Positions 23,399 to 32,481 of a stretch of DNA of 37,549 nucleotides are shown here, one piece after another (position 1 is the first letter of the stretch; the number at the start of each line of letters is the position of its first letter). The stretch is taken from the NCBI GenBank assembly GCA_005881615.1, contig VBBR01000011.1:26370-63918 (forward strand), read 5' to 3'. A model generated the notes under the pieces. It was not told the DNA's origin. It worked only from the letters and a program-made list of their open reading frames with translations, and ran no database searches. Source of the stretch: Candidatus Bathyarchaeota archaeon. Lineage in GTDB: Archaea > Thermoproteota > Bathyarchaeia > 40CM-2-53-6. The position numbers were made by a program, and so were the translations under genes.

Positions 23399-23592
23399 GT
23401 CTGTCCGATACTTGAGCAATGTTCGATACCCGGTCTTGTGGACCAGGAAGGCAGGTTTGTTTATCTTTGCCTCAAATTTAGCCTATGAGCTCACCAAAGG
23501 CATGCTCTGAACCGAAACCGTCGTCTGCGAGATTCCGCTTCATTCTCACACACCCCTAGCCTTTGTGAGGCGTCGAATCTGGGCTTCACTCG

Positions 23593-26046
23593 ATGGCCCT
23601 TAAGTACTCGACTGGAAATTCCAGCGTTTGGATTGCCATGCAGATAACTACTCAATCTGACAAAACAGTACAACAGGTCAGAGAGTACGATCTATTTCTC
23701 GACATTGATTTTGATGCTGTGAAATTTTCTGGGAGAGTGATGATCGATATGAGCTCAATTGACGATGTCAGTCTAGACGCAGTGGATCTAGAGGTTACTA
23801 GTGTCAAAACGAACGGTCGAAAGCTTCCATTCGAGCATCACGAAAATGCCGTGGATATTGAGACTGGCAAATTCTCCGGATCCCTAGAAGTTGAATATAA
23901 AGGAAAAGTTTCCGAGAGTCTGACCGGGTTCTACAAGGCTCCATACGGGGACAAGTATGTCCTGACAACACATTTCGAAGCCGCACATGCTCGCAGGCTC
24001 CTACCTTGTATTGATCATCCCGCTTACAAGGCGGACTTCAAACTATCAGTCCGGACCCGAAGTGATCTAGCAGTAATCTCGAATATGCCCCTCGAATCCG
24101 AGAACACGGAGGGAAGCCGGAAGACCGTCACTTTCCAGAAAACCCCGAAGATGTCCACATATCTTCTCTATGTTGGAGTCGGCAAGTTCGAGGAGGACAA
24201 GAACCGACATAACAAGACAGAATTGTACGTCGCCTCCGTCGTAAGGCCCGAGGGAAAGATCAAGAGCGGTCTCGCCTTCGAAGCGGCACAGAAATCCTTA
24301 GAATTCTACGAAAACTACTTCGGCATTCCCTACGATTTGCCCAAGCTCCACTTGATCGCTGTTCCCGAGTTCGCTTATGGGGCGATGGAGAACTGGGGAG
24401 CAATAACTTTCCGAGAGATCCTGTTGCATGCTGACAAGGACACGAGCACTTCGACAAAGAAGAGCATCGTCGAGGTAATCGCGCACGAAATTGCTCACAT
24501 GTGGTTCGGCGACCTAGTGACGATGAAGTGGTGGGACGACCTCTGGCTTAACGAAAGCTTCGCCACCTTCATGGCTTACAAAGTAGTCGACTGGGCTTTT
24601 CCGCAATGGAAGATCTGGCAAGATTTTGTCAAGAACAGCACTGGGGGAGCAATGGCTCGTGACGGGTTGAACAGCACGCATCCGATCGAGGCCAAGGTCC
24701 GCTCTCCGGAAGAGATCGAGGAACTCTTCGATGAGATTAGCTATGGCAAAGGTGCTAGCATCCTTCGAATGATCGAAGCGTACATCGGTCCAGACAAGTT
24801 CCAGAAGGGTGTCAGCAAGTATCTCCAACAGTTCCGTTATTCCAACGCTGCCGGCAGCGATCTATGGAACCATCTTCAGCAAGCGTCGGGCCTAGACGTT
24901 AGCCGCGTAATGGATGAATGGATTAGCAAAGTAGGATACCCAGTTGTCAAGGCATCGCTGTCCCACGGCAAGCTACTCCTGGAACAGGAGAGATTCATGT
25001 TCTCCGGAGCGCGGGAGTTGCAGACCTGGCCTATTCCAGTAACGATAACAGTGGACGGTAAGACACAGCAACTCCTCCTAGACAAAGAGAAGGCCGAAGT
25101 CAAACTTGCCAGTCCAAAGTCCCTGAAGTTGAATGTTGATCGGACAGGATTCTACAGGACCGACTATCATGGTAGCGAATTACAAGAGCTCGTTTGGGCT
25201 AGCAAACTGTCAGGGCTTGATCGGTACGGCCTCGCGAATGATGCTTGGGCTTTCCTCACCTCGGGAAGAATGAGCTGGAAAGAATACCAGGTCTTCCTCA
25301 AGCATTTCTTTGGCGACGAAGAATATCTGCCTACGTTTGAAACCTCAGAGAGGCTCACAACGCTATTTCTGATTGCGCCGGGAAAGACTGTCGATCTGTC
25401 GCAAAGATACCATAGGTCTCAGTTGAAAATCCTTGAAAGAAAACGGGACGAGAACAGCTCCTTGCTGAGGGGAATTGTTGCCTTGCGACTCACCATGATG
25501 GATGATGCCTATGCGCGAGAGGTTGGAGCGAAATTCAACGAATTGGCCAATGTAGAGCCTGACATGAAGCGAGCTGTGATCGTGGGTTATGCAAGATCCT
25601 CGAACGACTACGACGGGCTTCTAGGAAGCTACAAGAAGAGCACTACCGATGAGGATCGGCTCAGGTACTTGGAAGGACTCGCCAGTTTCAAGCGGCCTGA
25701 CCTTGTCAGAAAGGTTCAGGCCTTCGCAATGGCAGGCGGCGTAAAACGACAGGATATCGGACGGGGACTGCTCCAGTTCGCGACCTCCAACCCGGATGGG
25801 CACGCCGCGACTTGGGAGTGGTTCAAGGACAATGTTGAGAAGCTTGACAAGATGTACGAGGGAACAGCAACGCTCTCAGCCTATATGCGTCTGTACATCT
25901 CGATCATAGGCGTCGGTCGCGTCCCAGAAGTTGAGAAGCTCTTCGGCGAACACAAGCTCGCTGGAGCCGACGCGACACTCGAGAGGCTAAAGGTACACGA
26001 TCGACTGGCCAACGAGATAACGAAGTCATCGGTTCAGATCGCCTAG
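23593..26046 (+). CDS. M1 family zinc aminopeptidase (tricorn-interacting-factor F2/F3-like)
   Basis: Cytosolic aminopeptidase that trims peptides released by the proteasome or tricorn. Exopeptidase motif GAMEN (263-267), zinc site HEIAH (298-302) with the third ligand E321 in WLNESFATF, and catalytic Tyr in ISYGKGASILRM are intact. Order: N-terminal beta domain (1-about 210), thermolysin-like domain (about 210-450), small beta domain, and helical C-terminal cap. Length of 817 aa is near Thermoplasma F2/F3 (about 780-785). ATG 23593 gives 15 residues of weak N-terminus; ATG 23638 (MQITTQSDKTVQQVREYDL) is nearer the family start, and CTTAAGTA at 23600 could then be a TATA element. Monocistronic. 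Confidence 0.95.
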   Translation: MALKYSTGNSSVWIAMQITTQSDKTVQQVREYDLFLDIDFDAVKFSGRVMIDMSSIDDVSLDAVDLEVTSVKTNGRKLPFEHHENAVDIETGKFSGSLEVEYKGKVSESLTGFYKAPYGDKYVLTTHFEAAHARRLLPCIDHPAYKADFKLSVRTRSDLAVISNMPLESENTEGSRKTVTFQKTPKMSTYLLYVGVGKFEEDKNRHNKTELYVASVVRPEGKIKSGLAFEAAQKSLEFYENYFGIPYDLPKLHLIAVPEFAYGAMENWGAITFREILLHADKDTSTSTKKSIVEVIAHEIAHMWFGDLVTMKWWDDLWLNESFATFMAYKVVDWAFPQWKIWQDFVKNSTGGAMARDGLNSTHPIEAKVRSPEEIEELFDEISYGKGASILRMIEAYIGPDKFQKGVSKYLQQFRYSNAAGSDLWNHLQQASGLDVSRVMDEWISKVGYPVVKASLSHGKLLLEQERFMFSGARELQTWPIPVTITVDGKTQQLLLDKEKAEVKLASPKSLKLNVDRTGFYRTDYHGSELQELVWASKLSGLDRYGLANDAWAFLTSGRMSWKEYQVFLKHFFGDEEYLPTFETSERLTTLFLIAPGKTVDLSQRYHRSQLKILERKRDENSSLLRGIVALRLTMMDDAYAREVGAKFNELANVEPDMKRAVIVGYARSSNDYDGLLGSYKKSTTDEDRLRYLEGLASFKRPDLVRKVQAFAMAGGVKRQDIGRGLLQFATSNPDGHAATWEWFKDNVEKLDKMYEGTATLSAYMRLYISIIGVGRVPEVEKLFGEHKLAGADATLERLKVHDRLANEITKSSVQIA

Positions 26047-26068
26047 GGCAGATATACTGCCTACGGGC

Positions 26069-26593
26069 TCAGATCTGGACACTCTGACCGTTCACGACCA
26101 GTTTGAAAGTAAGATCAGTAGCGCGTGCCAGTGTTGCGTGCACTGGGCATCTTCGATGCGTTTCCCTCGCCACCTGAATCACACGTTCAACAGGATCCCT
26201 TGTCGATACCTTCGTCTCAACGGTTATGCCGGTGAAGTATGGCGCGACGTTGTCGATCTCGAAGAGTCCTCTTCGGTCCCAGGACCCTGTCACGGTAGTC
26301 TCCAGCGAATCGACGGACAATCCCGCAAGACTAGCCTTCCGGACGAATATCACGTTCTCGCAGAAGCCGATCGACGCGATGAAATAGTCAGTTGGAGTTG
26401 GACCCATGCCGGTTCCTCCGATACTCTCTGGCTCGTATTGAATTACGTCGAAGCCCCGGACTCTTGTCTCTGAAGGTTGGTCCTTGATGAGTCTAACTTC
26501 GGCCTTGTCTGTCGCGAACGTGTTTGAAGTGCCTGAAGTAACAATGTCTTGCCGGAGCGTTTCGAATCTTTGCCTTAGCTCAGGGGAGATCAT
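26069..26593 (-). CDS. OsmC/Ohr family protein
   Basis: A 174-residue OsmC-like protein. The two redox cysteines appear: C78 in PTPTDYFIASIGFCENV and C149 in VARETHRRCPVHATL, matching the paired Cys of peroxide-reducing OsmC/Ohr enzymes; GSWDRRGLFEIDNVAPYF and FTGITVETKVSTRDPVER are the beta segments between. Members reduce organic hydroperoxides with lipoyl or thiol partners; archaeal paralogues are less known. ATG start. Lies 59 bp after the AHSA1-like gene on the same strand and may be cotranscribed. Stop-to-stop convergence with the aminopeptidase (22 bp). Confidence 0.92.
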   Translation of the reverse strand: MISPELRQRFETLRQDIVTSGTSNTFATDKAEVRLIKDQPSETRVRGFDVIQYEPESIGGTGMGPTPTDYFIASIGFCENVIFVRKASLAGLSVDSLETTVTGSWDRRGLFEIDNVAPYFTGITVETKVSTRDPVERVIQVARETHRRCPVHATLARATDLTFKLVVNGQSVQI

Positions 26594-26652
26594 CGCGTTT
26601 CATCCCTTGTGAGTGTGATCACTACTCTTCCTGATCCTCCAGGTGAGAGCAG

Positions 26653-27045
26653 CTAGGGTCTCGCCCTTTCAAGGTACTTCTTGAGAGGGTTCCAGTAGGA
26701 ATCATACCATCCTCTCCGATAGTCTTCCACTTGTTCAGCGGGAACCTTCGAATGAACCATCTTAGGCTCTGTTCTACCATTCTTTGCGATAAGGATGAAT
26801 TCCAGTTTCGAAGGTGGATAGCCGTTTAGCCCATTCGGTCGTCTTCCATTCTTGGACGATCTTCTTGTCCTTGACGAGTCTGATGTTCTTTCCTGAAATG
26901 TAATTGTCCCACGCAGTGAATCTAGCGCCAGTCCTCCGCTAGTGGGTGCAGGGGACCCTGTGAAGTCACTGTGCTTGACAGGGTCTAGCAAAGCAACGAA
27001 AACGTCATGAGGCTTGGCATCCAGTTGTACTACTTGTTCAATCAC
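26653..27045 (-). CDS. AHSA1/SRPBCC (Hsp90-activator-like) protein with two compensating frameshifts
   Basis: The ends are a typical SRPBCC/AHSA1 protein: VVQLDAKPHDVFVALLDPVK with HSDFTGSPAPTSGG at the N-terminus, and NGYPPSKLEFILIAKNG with VEDYRRGWYDSYWNPLKKYL at the C-terminus. The middle (about residues 39-73) is Arg/Ser-rich and unlike the family. Reading the same DNA one frame over gives TGARFTAWDNYISGKN and KKIVQEWKTTEW, exactly the missing family core. Thus one base is lacking near 26931/26932 (GGA-CTGG for GGA-ACTGG) and one A is extra in the A run 26825-26827. Net length is unchanged. Either the gene is mutated with a scrambled ligand pocket, or the consensus has two indel errors. 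GTG start. Confidence 0.88.
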   Translation of the reverse strand: MIEQVVQLDAKPHDVFVALLDPVKHSDFTGSPAPTSGGLALDSLRGTITFQERTSDSSRTRRSSKNGRRPNGLNGYPPSKLEFILIAKNGRTEPKMVHSKVPAEQVEDYRRGWYDSYWNPLKKYLERARP

Positions 27046-27236
27046 TCCGAATCTGAGCTGCAGGTCCCTTGCGGCTTCTTCTTGGGCTGCAAATCGCTTC
27101 CAGCTCGGTACAATTTCTCAATGGGCGATCAAAAACTTTCGCCTAAGCTCAAGAATTCTACGCGAGCAAGTATCGAAGCGCTTTTGAGACAGCCTTGATG
27201 CCGGAACCATGACGTGTCGGAGTAGGGCTAGGATTC

Positions 27237-29090
27237 TTGTCTGATAGGCCGGATTCTGCAGGAAGATACAAGCCCATCAGCGATTATGGAGTAATTGGAG
27301 ATATGCACTCGGCAGCGCTCGTTGGACTAGACGGTTCCATCGACTGGTATTGTGCTCCAAGATTCGACTCTCCAAGCGTATTCGCCGCTCTGCTCGACTC
27401 GCAAAAGGGGGGGAGATTCCGTCTGTCGCCTACAGGGAATTTCAAGACGAAGCAGAGCTACGAGGGCGAAACTAACATTCTATCAACTACTTTCGAATCC
27501 CAAGAGGGAAGCATCAAGCTTACCGACTTCATGCCCTGTTTCATGGAAAAAGGAGAGCTGAAGGTATTTCAGGAAATCCACAGGGTCGTAGACTGTCTAG
27601 AAGGTACTCCTGGGCTTAGAATCACATTCCAACCACGTTTCAATTATGCCCGGGGAAAGACGATCCTAATGGAGACTAGGGAAGGATGTGTTGCAAGGAA
27701 TCAGAGGCATCATCTTAGTCTCGCTTCGTCCCTAAAGCTCCTTGTCTCAGACAAAGACCAATTGGTCAACGATTTCCGGCTGTCCAGAGGACAGAGACTC
27801 ATCTTCGTCCTCAAATGGGGAAACAGCTCGCCAACACACACGGGGAAATACGAAACTAGCAGGAAGCTATCAAAGACACTATCCTACTGGAAGCGGTGGG
27901 TTAGCCACGTAAAATATCAGGGACCATACCGCGCGCACGTCGTAAGATCTTGCCTCGTCTTGAAAATGCTTCAGTATGCCCCGACCGGGGCCATGGTGGC
28001 GGCTGTCACGACTTCGCTACCCGAGAGTATTGGAGCGTTGAGGAATTGGGACTATCGATATTCTTGGATCAGAGACAATGCACTCTCAGTCTGGGCATTG
28101 AGCGAGGCTGGTGCCACAAGAGAAGCCTTGGAATACACAAGATGGATGATCAACGTTCGGCGTCATTCGAAAGAGAAGTTGCAGATAATGATGGGAATTG
28201 GCGGCGAGAGGGAGATCCCTGAGATTACCCTCGACCATCTTGAGGGCTATCGACGTTCAAGCCCTGTCCGAATAGGAAACGCCGCCTATAGACAGATTCA
28301 GTTGGACATTTATGGAATCCTCGCTGATTCCATGTATTATCTTCACCGGGCTTTGGGGTGGACTACTAAGCAAGTGTACGAAAACCTTGTGAAATATTCA
28401 GCGGACCAGGCCGCAGTGGAATGGGAGAAATCCGACAGTGGAATTTGGGAGATGCGTCAAGCTAGACAGTTTGTGGAATCGAAGATGTGGTGCTATGTCG
28501 CTCTAGACCGTGCGATCAAGATAGCAAGAGAGCTGGGATACGACGACGACTGGCGCAGATGGGAACCTGTTAAGAAGAAGATCAAGGGCGAGATTCTCTC
28601 CAATGGATGGTCAAACAAGAAGAAAGCTTTCACAATGGTTCTCGGCGGCGACGAACTCGATGCCGCCAACCTCCTCATGCCACTAGTAGGGTTCCTGCCA
28701 GCTAAGGATCCCAAAATGACATCGACAATCCAGCACATCCGCGAAGAACTTTCCAAAGGCGATCTAGTCTACAGATACAACGTGGATGATGGGCAACTGG
28801 GAAAGGAGGGAGCCTTCACCGTGTGCAGCTTCTGGATGGTGGACTGCCTGACACGGCTAGGAAAGTTGGGCGAGGCCGAGGGACTGTTGAATCAGTTATT
28901 GAAACGGGGTAATCATCTGGGGTTGTACTCGGAGGAAATTGATCCTGCAACAGGTGAAGCATTGGGGAACTTTCCTCAAGCCTACACTCACATGGGTTTG
29001 ATTACCGCCTCTGTTCGTCTTGAAGAGGCACGGCGAAAGACCGGGTTCATGCGTTATGCTCGTGCTCTATCTAACCGAATCGGTGGCTAG
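27237..29090 (+). CDS. GH15 glycoside hydrolase (glucoamylase/trehalase family)
   Basis: A 617-residue inverting glycosidase. The N-terminal beta-sandwich starts YKPISDYGVIGDMHSAALVG with SIDWYCAPRFDSPSVFAALL, the GH15 opening. The (alpha/alpha)6 catalytic domain has LRNWDYRYSWIRDNALSVWA, general acid E405 in SDSGIWEMR and the general-base region LYSEEIDP (E566/E567). No signal peptide, so it is cytosolic. Cytosolic archaeal GH15 proteins include trehalases (Thermoplasma, Sulfolobus) as well as glucoamylases. It is convergent with a trehalose-6-phosphate synthase/phosphatase, which favours trehalase. Start is TTG at 27237; 617 aa is a usual length. Confidence 0.93.
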   Translation: MSDRPDSAGRYKPISDYGVIGDMHSAALVGLDGSIDWYCAPRFDSPSVFAALLDSQKGGRFRLSPTGNFKTKQSYEGETNILSTTFESQEGSIKLTDFMPCFMEKGELKVFQEIHRVVDCLEGTPGLRITFQPRFNYARGKTILMETREGCVARNQRHHLSLASSLKLLVSDKDQLVNDFRLSRGQRLIFVLKWGNSSPTHTGKYETSRKLSKTLSYWKRWVSHVKYQGPYRAHVVRSCLVLKMLQYAPTGAMVAAVTTSLPESIGALRNWDYRYSWIRDNALSVWALSEAGATREALEYTRWMINVRRHSKEKLQIMMGIGGEREIPEITLDHLEGYRRSSPVRIGNAAYRQIQLDIYGILADSMYYLHRALGWTTKQVYENLVKYSADQAAVEWEKSDSGIWEMRQARQFVESKMWCYVALDRAIKIARELGYDDDWRRWEPVKKKIKGEILSNGWSNKKKAFTMVLGGDELDAANLLMPLVGFLPAKDPKMTSTIQHIREELSKGDLVYRYNVDDGQLGKEGAFTVCSFWMVDCLTRLGKLGEAEGLLNQLLKRGNHLGLYSEEIDPATGEALGNFPQAYTHMGLITASVRLEEARRKTGFMRYARALSNRIGG

Positions 29091-29116
29091 TGAGCGCGCT
29101 TGATATGGTGGCAGTT

Positions 29117-31327
29117 CTAGGACTTGTCTATCTTATAGAGATCAGAGAGAAGTTGGATAACTTCCCTATGGTTTCTAAGGTTGAACTTTGCAAATGATTT
29201 GGCAAGTCCTACTTTGATCGAATATGCTTGATCTGGAATCGCTTCGAAGAGGTCTTCGTCAGCCCAATCATCACCCATTGCTAGAACGAAGTCGAAGGCT
29301 CTCTCTGACAGGAGCAGTTTCGCGGCCATTCCTTTGTTTATTCCAACGTTTCTCACCTCGATTGATTTACTGCCCTGTAATACTTGGATCTCGGTGTTTT
29401 CAGTGAAGTAGGACAGTTCATCGGCAAGTTCCTTCGATCGGACGTATGCGAGTTCTGGGTCTGCTGCTCGGTAGTGCCAGACAAGGGAGAACTCCTTTTC
29501 CTCTAAGAGAGATCCTGGTAGTCGGTCTTCATAGCCTTGGAGGGTGGGTCGGACTTTTTCCTTCCAGTTGGTTTCTACTTTTATCGTTGGAACCCAGTCT
29601 TTGCCTTTTTGTCTGATCCAGGCTCCATGCTCAGCGACGATTCCTAGATTGAGGGCGCCGAACCACTCTTGCAAGAGGCTTCGATTGCGTCCGCTGATTA
29701 TGACCAGGTTGTTTCGTGGATCTTCTGAGAGCGCATTGAGGACTGTTAGGAGGGTCTTTTCGGGAACTGCTGTTTCGGGACGCGCTTTGAATGGTGATAA
29801 TGTCCCGTCGTAGTCCAGAAAGAGCATCCTGTGTTGTGAGCTGTCGTAGTCTCTGATTATCTTCTCTCTAGTCGCGGCATCGAGTAGCTTAGCACTGAAT
29901 TTCTTCTGTTCTTCTTTGATCGAGTGTAGTTTGTTCGTGAAATCTTGACCCCATCTGATGACATCGTAGCGCTCCAGTCTCGTCTGCATTGCTTGGTTGC
30001 GACGCACTTGTTCTGCCTCAGGCATTTCAAGCGCGGTCTTTATCGCGTCTACTATTTCGGAAGTATCGTTAGGGTTTATAATGAGAGCTTCACCCAGCTC
30101 CTTGGAGGCTCCGGCCATCTCGCTGAGAATCAAGACTCCCTTCTGGTCTATCTTCGATGAAACGTATTCTTTGGCGACAAGGTTCATCCCATCCCTCAAA
30201 GGAGTCACTAGCGCCACATCGCTGATTGAAAAAAGACTCAAAAGTTGATTGTAGGGCAGGAATCTGTACCGGTAAACTATTGGGGTCCAATCAATGGTCC
30301 CATACTTTCCATTGATGTTACCCACTAGCTTGTCGATCTCCTCCTTCATCTCGTCGTAATGTTCTGCTCCAAGTCTTGATGGCACAACCGACAAAACTAG
30401 GACGACCCTCCGTTGCCATTGAGGGTACCGCTCGAGAAATATTGCGTAAGCTTCCAGACGATGTTTGATCCCTTTGGTGTAGTCAAGCCTATCTTGGGAT
30501 AGTATTATCTTTCGATTACCAAGTCTCTCGCGGAGACCGCGGCCCTCTTCCTGAATATCGTCACTTATGGCTGCGTTACGAATCTGGCGATAATCAACGC
30601 CCATCGGGAAAGTATCGACTTTTATCGTCCTTTCTCCTCCAATAAGGACCTGGCCGAAGCTGTGTTCTTGGCCGAGGATTCGGAGAATGCATCTGAGGAA
30701 GTGCTGTGTGTAGTCTATTGTGTGGAATCCTATCAAATCAGCTCCAAGAATGCCTTCTAGTATATCGCTGCGCCACTTGGTTGGGAGCGTGCGGAAGATA
30801 TCGTACGAGGGGAAGGGGGTGTGGAGGAAGAACCCGATTGACAAGTCAGGAACCTTCTCTCTCAACAATTTAGGGAGAAGCATGAGATGATAGTCGTGGA
30901 CCCAGACGGTATCGTTGGGTTGGTACACACTCAGGACGGAATCTCGAAACGCCTCATTCACTTTCACGTACTGAGCCCAGTCTGCCTCCCGGAACTTTGC
31001 GTGTGTAGGAAAATAATGGAACAGGGGCCATAGCGTACTGTTGCAGAATCCGCGGTAGAACTTTTCCATGGTATCAGCGTCGAGAAAAACAGGCGAGGCC
31101 TTGTGTTTCGCAGCCCTTGTTCTCAACTGTTCGCGCGAGCCCTCCTCCACCTCCATACCGGGCCAACCGACCCACAAGTAATCGGATCCTGAGGCGCTTT
31201 GTTTGGCCCAGTCTAGATACGCGGTTAGTCCTGAGACCAGGCCACCCGGGCTCGCGTGAAAGACTAACTTATTGTCGCGATTGCTGACCGTGAAGGGCAG
31301 TCTGTTAGATACGACTAGAAGGGTCAT
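29117..31327 (-). CDS. otsAB: Bifunctional trehalose-6-phosphate synthase/phosphatase
   Basis: Two enzymes in one chain that make trehalose from UDP(or ADP)-glucose and glucose-6-phosphate. The GT20 synthase (about 1-470) has VSNRLPF, PGGLVSGL, WVGWPG, HDYHLMLLPKLLR, LHTPFPSYDIFRTLP, SQDRLDYTKGI (277-287) and RDGMNLVAKEY (378-388). The HAD phosphatase (about 495-735) has nucleophile DYDGTLSPF (505-513), VIISGRN and the acidic motif MGDDWADEDLF. All key residues are intact. Fusions with the synthase first are known in archaea, bacteria and eukaryotes. ATG start. Ends 26 bp from the GH15 gene end, so the two are convergently arranged. Confidence 0.96.
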   Translation of the reverse strand: MTLLVVSNRLPFTVSNRDNKLVFHASPGGLVSGLTAYLDWAKQSASGSDYLWVGWPGMEVEEGSREQLRTRAAKHKASPVFLDADTMEKFYRGFCNSTLWPLFHYFPTHAKFREADWAQYVKVNEAFRDSVLSVYQPNDTVWVHDYHLMLLPKLLREKVPDLSIGFFLHTPFPSYDIFRTLPTKWRSDILEGILGADLIGFHTIDYTQHFLRCILRILGQEHSFGQVLIGGERTIKVDTFPMGVDYRQIRNAAISDDIQEEGRGLRERLGNRKIILSQDRLDYTKGIKHRLEAYAIFLERYPQWQRRVVLVLSVVPSRLGAEHYDEMKEEIDKLVGNINGKYGTIDWTPIVYRYRFLPYNQLLSLFSISDVALVTPLRDGMNLVAKEYVSSKIDQKGVLILSEMAGASKELGEALIINPNDTSEIVDAIKTALEMPEAEQVRRNQAMQTRLERYDVIRWGQDFTNKLHSIKEEQKKFSAKLLDAATREKIIRDYDSSQHRMLFLDYDGTLSPFKARPETAVPEKTLLTVLNALSEDPRNNLVIISGRNRSLLQEWFGALNLGIVAEHGAWIRQKGKDWVPTIKVETNWKEKVRPTLQGYEDRLPGSLLEEKEFSLVWHYRAADPELAYVRSKELADELSYFTENTEIQVLQGSKSIEVRNVGINKGMAAKLLLSERAFDFVLAMGDDWADEDLFEAIPDQAYSIKVGLAKSFAKFNLRNHREVIQLLSDLYKIDKS

Positions 31328-31472
31328 GCTCAGTGGTTCTTTCGGGTTTCTCTCAGAGCTGTCTAGCTATCCATTAAGATTGTTAGTAACCCGTCATTAA
31401 GCCAGATGAGTATAGGTTCGAAGATGTCAATTCTGCTCTTCTCAAGCAGTAGCTACCCGACAAGCTTCTCGA

Positions 31473-32447
31473 GTGCAAGTAGTGGATTTATGTTCAAGGC
31501 GCCACGGAGAGCAGTTCAGGGATGGACGCTTCTTGTCTCATGAGAAAGACTTGGCCGTCGCGTTCAGGTCGACGGTTGTCGCTCCCGGATTGATCGTCGA
31601 ACTCGCGAAGAGGTTGGACAGCTTCAGTTCCCTATCTCATGTTTTCGTGCCCGAGGGCAGTCAAGGGGGCTTTACCTCAATCGACATTTGTTCAGCTTGT
31701 CTCGCTATTTCAAAGAGGCTCCGCATTGGAAGCGGAATAATTCGGATTCTTGAGCACGACCCGGGCCTTCTTGCAAGGCGCCTCTTAACTCTCCAACAAC
31801 TATCGGACAACCGCTTTGTTCTGGGGATTGGAACGGGCCGGGCTGGCAGTGACCCCAAGCTGACGATTCGGGCGATGCTTGACCGCCTCCGCCTGACTCG
31901 GGAGAGTTTCGTAACGTTTACGGAAGCCTTGCTGGGGGTTAAGATGCCTGAGACACTCATCGCGACACTTCGGAAGGGAATCGCGAAGGCTGTCATGGGT
32001 CATTCTGACGGTATCCTACTCAATTTCTGCTCGCCGGAACATGTAAGAGCTGTGATCTCTTCTCTAGGCGATGCACGTCGTCGCCTTATAGTGTCCTGCT
32101 ACCTGAAAATATTCTACTCGAAAGACGAGGCAACTGCACACAGGATGCTAATCGAAGAATTTGCTGGTTATGATCAGAACCCGAGCTATCACAAAATGTT
32201 CGAGTCAGTTGGAATTGCTCAGGAAATCGGACAGGCGAACTTATTTCTACGCTCTGGTAAGAGCGTTCGACCTAGCGAGAACCTGAAGAGGATCTCTCTT
32301 GTCAACCCAACGAAGAGAGAACTTGCCAGTTACGTTACCATGTTCAGGGAAGTCGGAGTCGATCTTCCCTGCTTATACCCGTATTTCGAACCGAGCGAAG
32401 GTGCGGTTTTCAAGATTGGGAAGGTTGAGGAAATAGCACGCATGTGA
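31473..32447 (+). CDS. LLM class (probably F420-dependent) oxidoreductase
   Basis: TIM-barrel flavin/F420 enzyme of the luciferase-like monooxygenase superfamily. Seen: HVFVPEGSQGGFTSIDICSA, RLRIGSGIIRILEHDPGLLA, the RLLTLQQLSDNRFVLGIGTG core, and SDGILLNFCSPEHVRAVI. In archaea with F420 such proteins are mostly F420-dependent (Mer/Adf-like); substrate is unknown. The first about 25 residues from GTG 31473 do not look like the family; homology-like sequence begins at LAVAFRSTVVAPG, so a start at TTG 31533 or 31551 is likely. 325 codons fit the family. Lies alone, divergent from the trehalose gene. Confidence 0.87.
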   Translation: MQVVDLCSRRHGEQFRDGRFLSHEKDLAVAFRSTVVAPGLIVELAKRLDSFSSLSHVFVPEGSQGGFTSIDICSACLAISKRLRIGSGIIRILEHDPGLLARRLLTLQQLSDNRFVLGIGTGRAGSDPKLTIRAMLDRLRLTRESFVTFTEALLGVKMPETLIATLRKGIAKAVMGHSDGILLNFCSPEHVRAVISSLGDARRRLIVSCYLKIFYSKDEATAHRMLIEEFAGYDQNPSYHKMFESVGIAQEIGQANLFLRSGKSVRPSENLKRISLVNPTKRELASYVTMFREVGVDLPCLYPYFEPSEGAVFKIGKVEEIARM

Positions 32448-32481
32448 ATGTCTTAGGGCTTGTGATGGGGGTCATTAATTC

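Noticed and set aside
27007-27198. 63-codon plus-strand ORF between AHSA1 and GH15 genes
   Set aside because: Half of it is antisense to the AHSA1 start; the remainder is short and without features.
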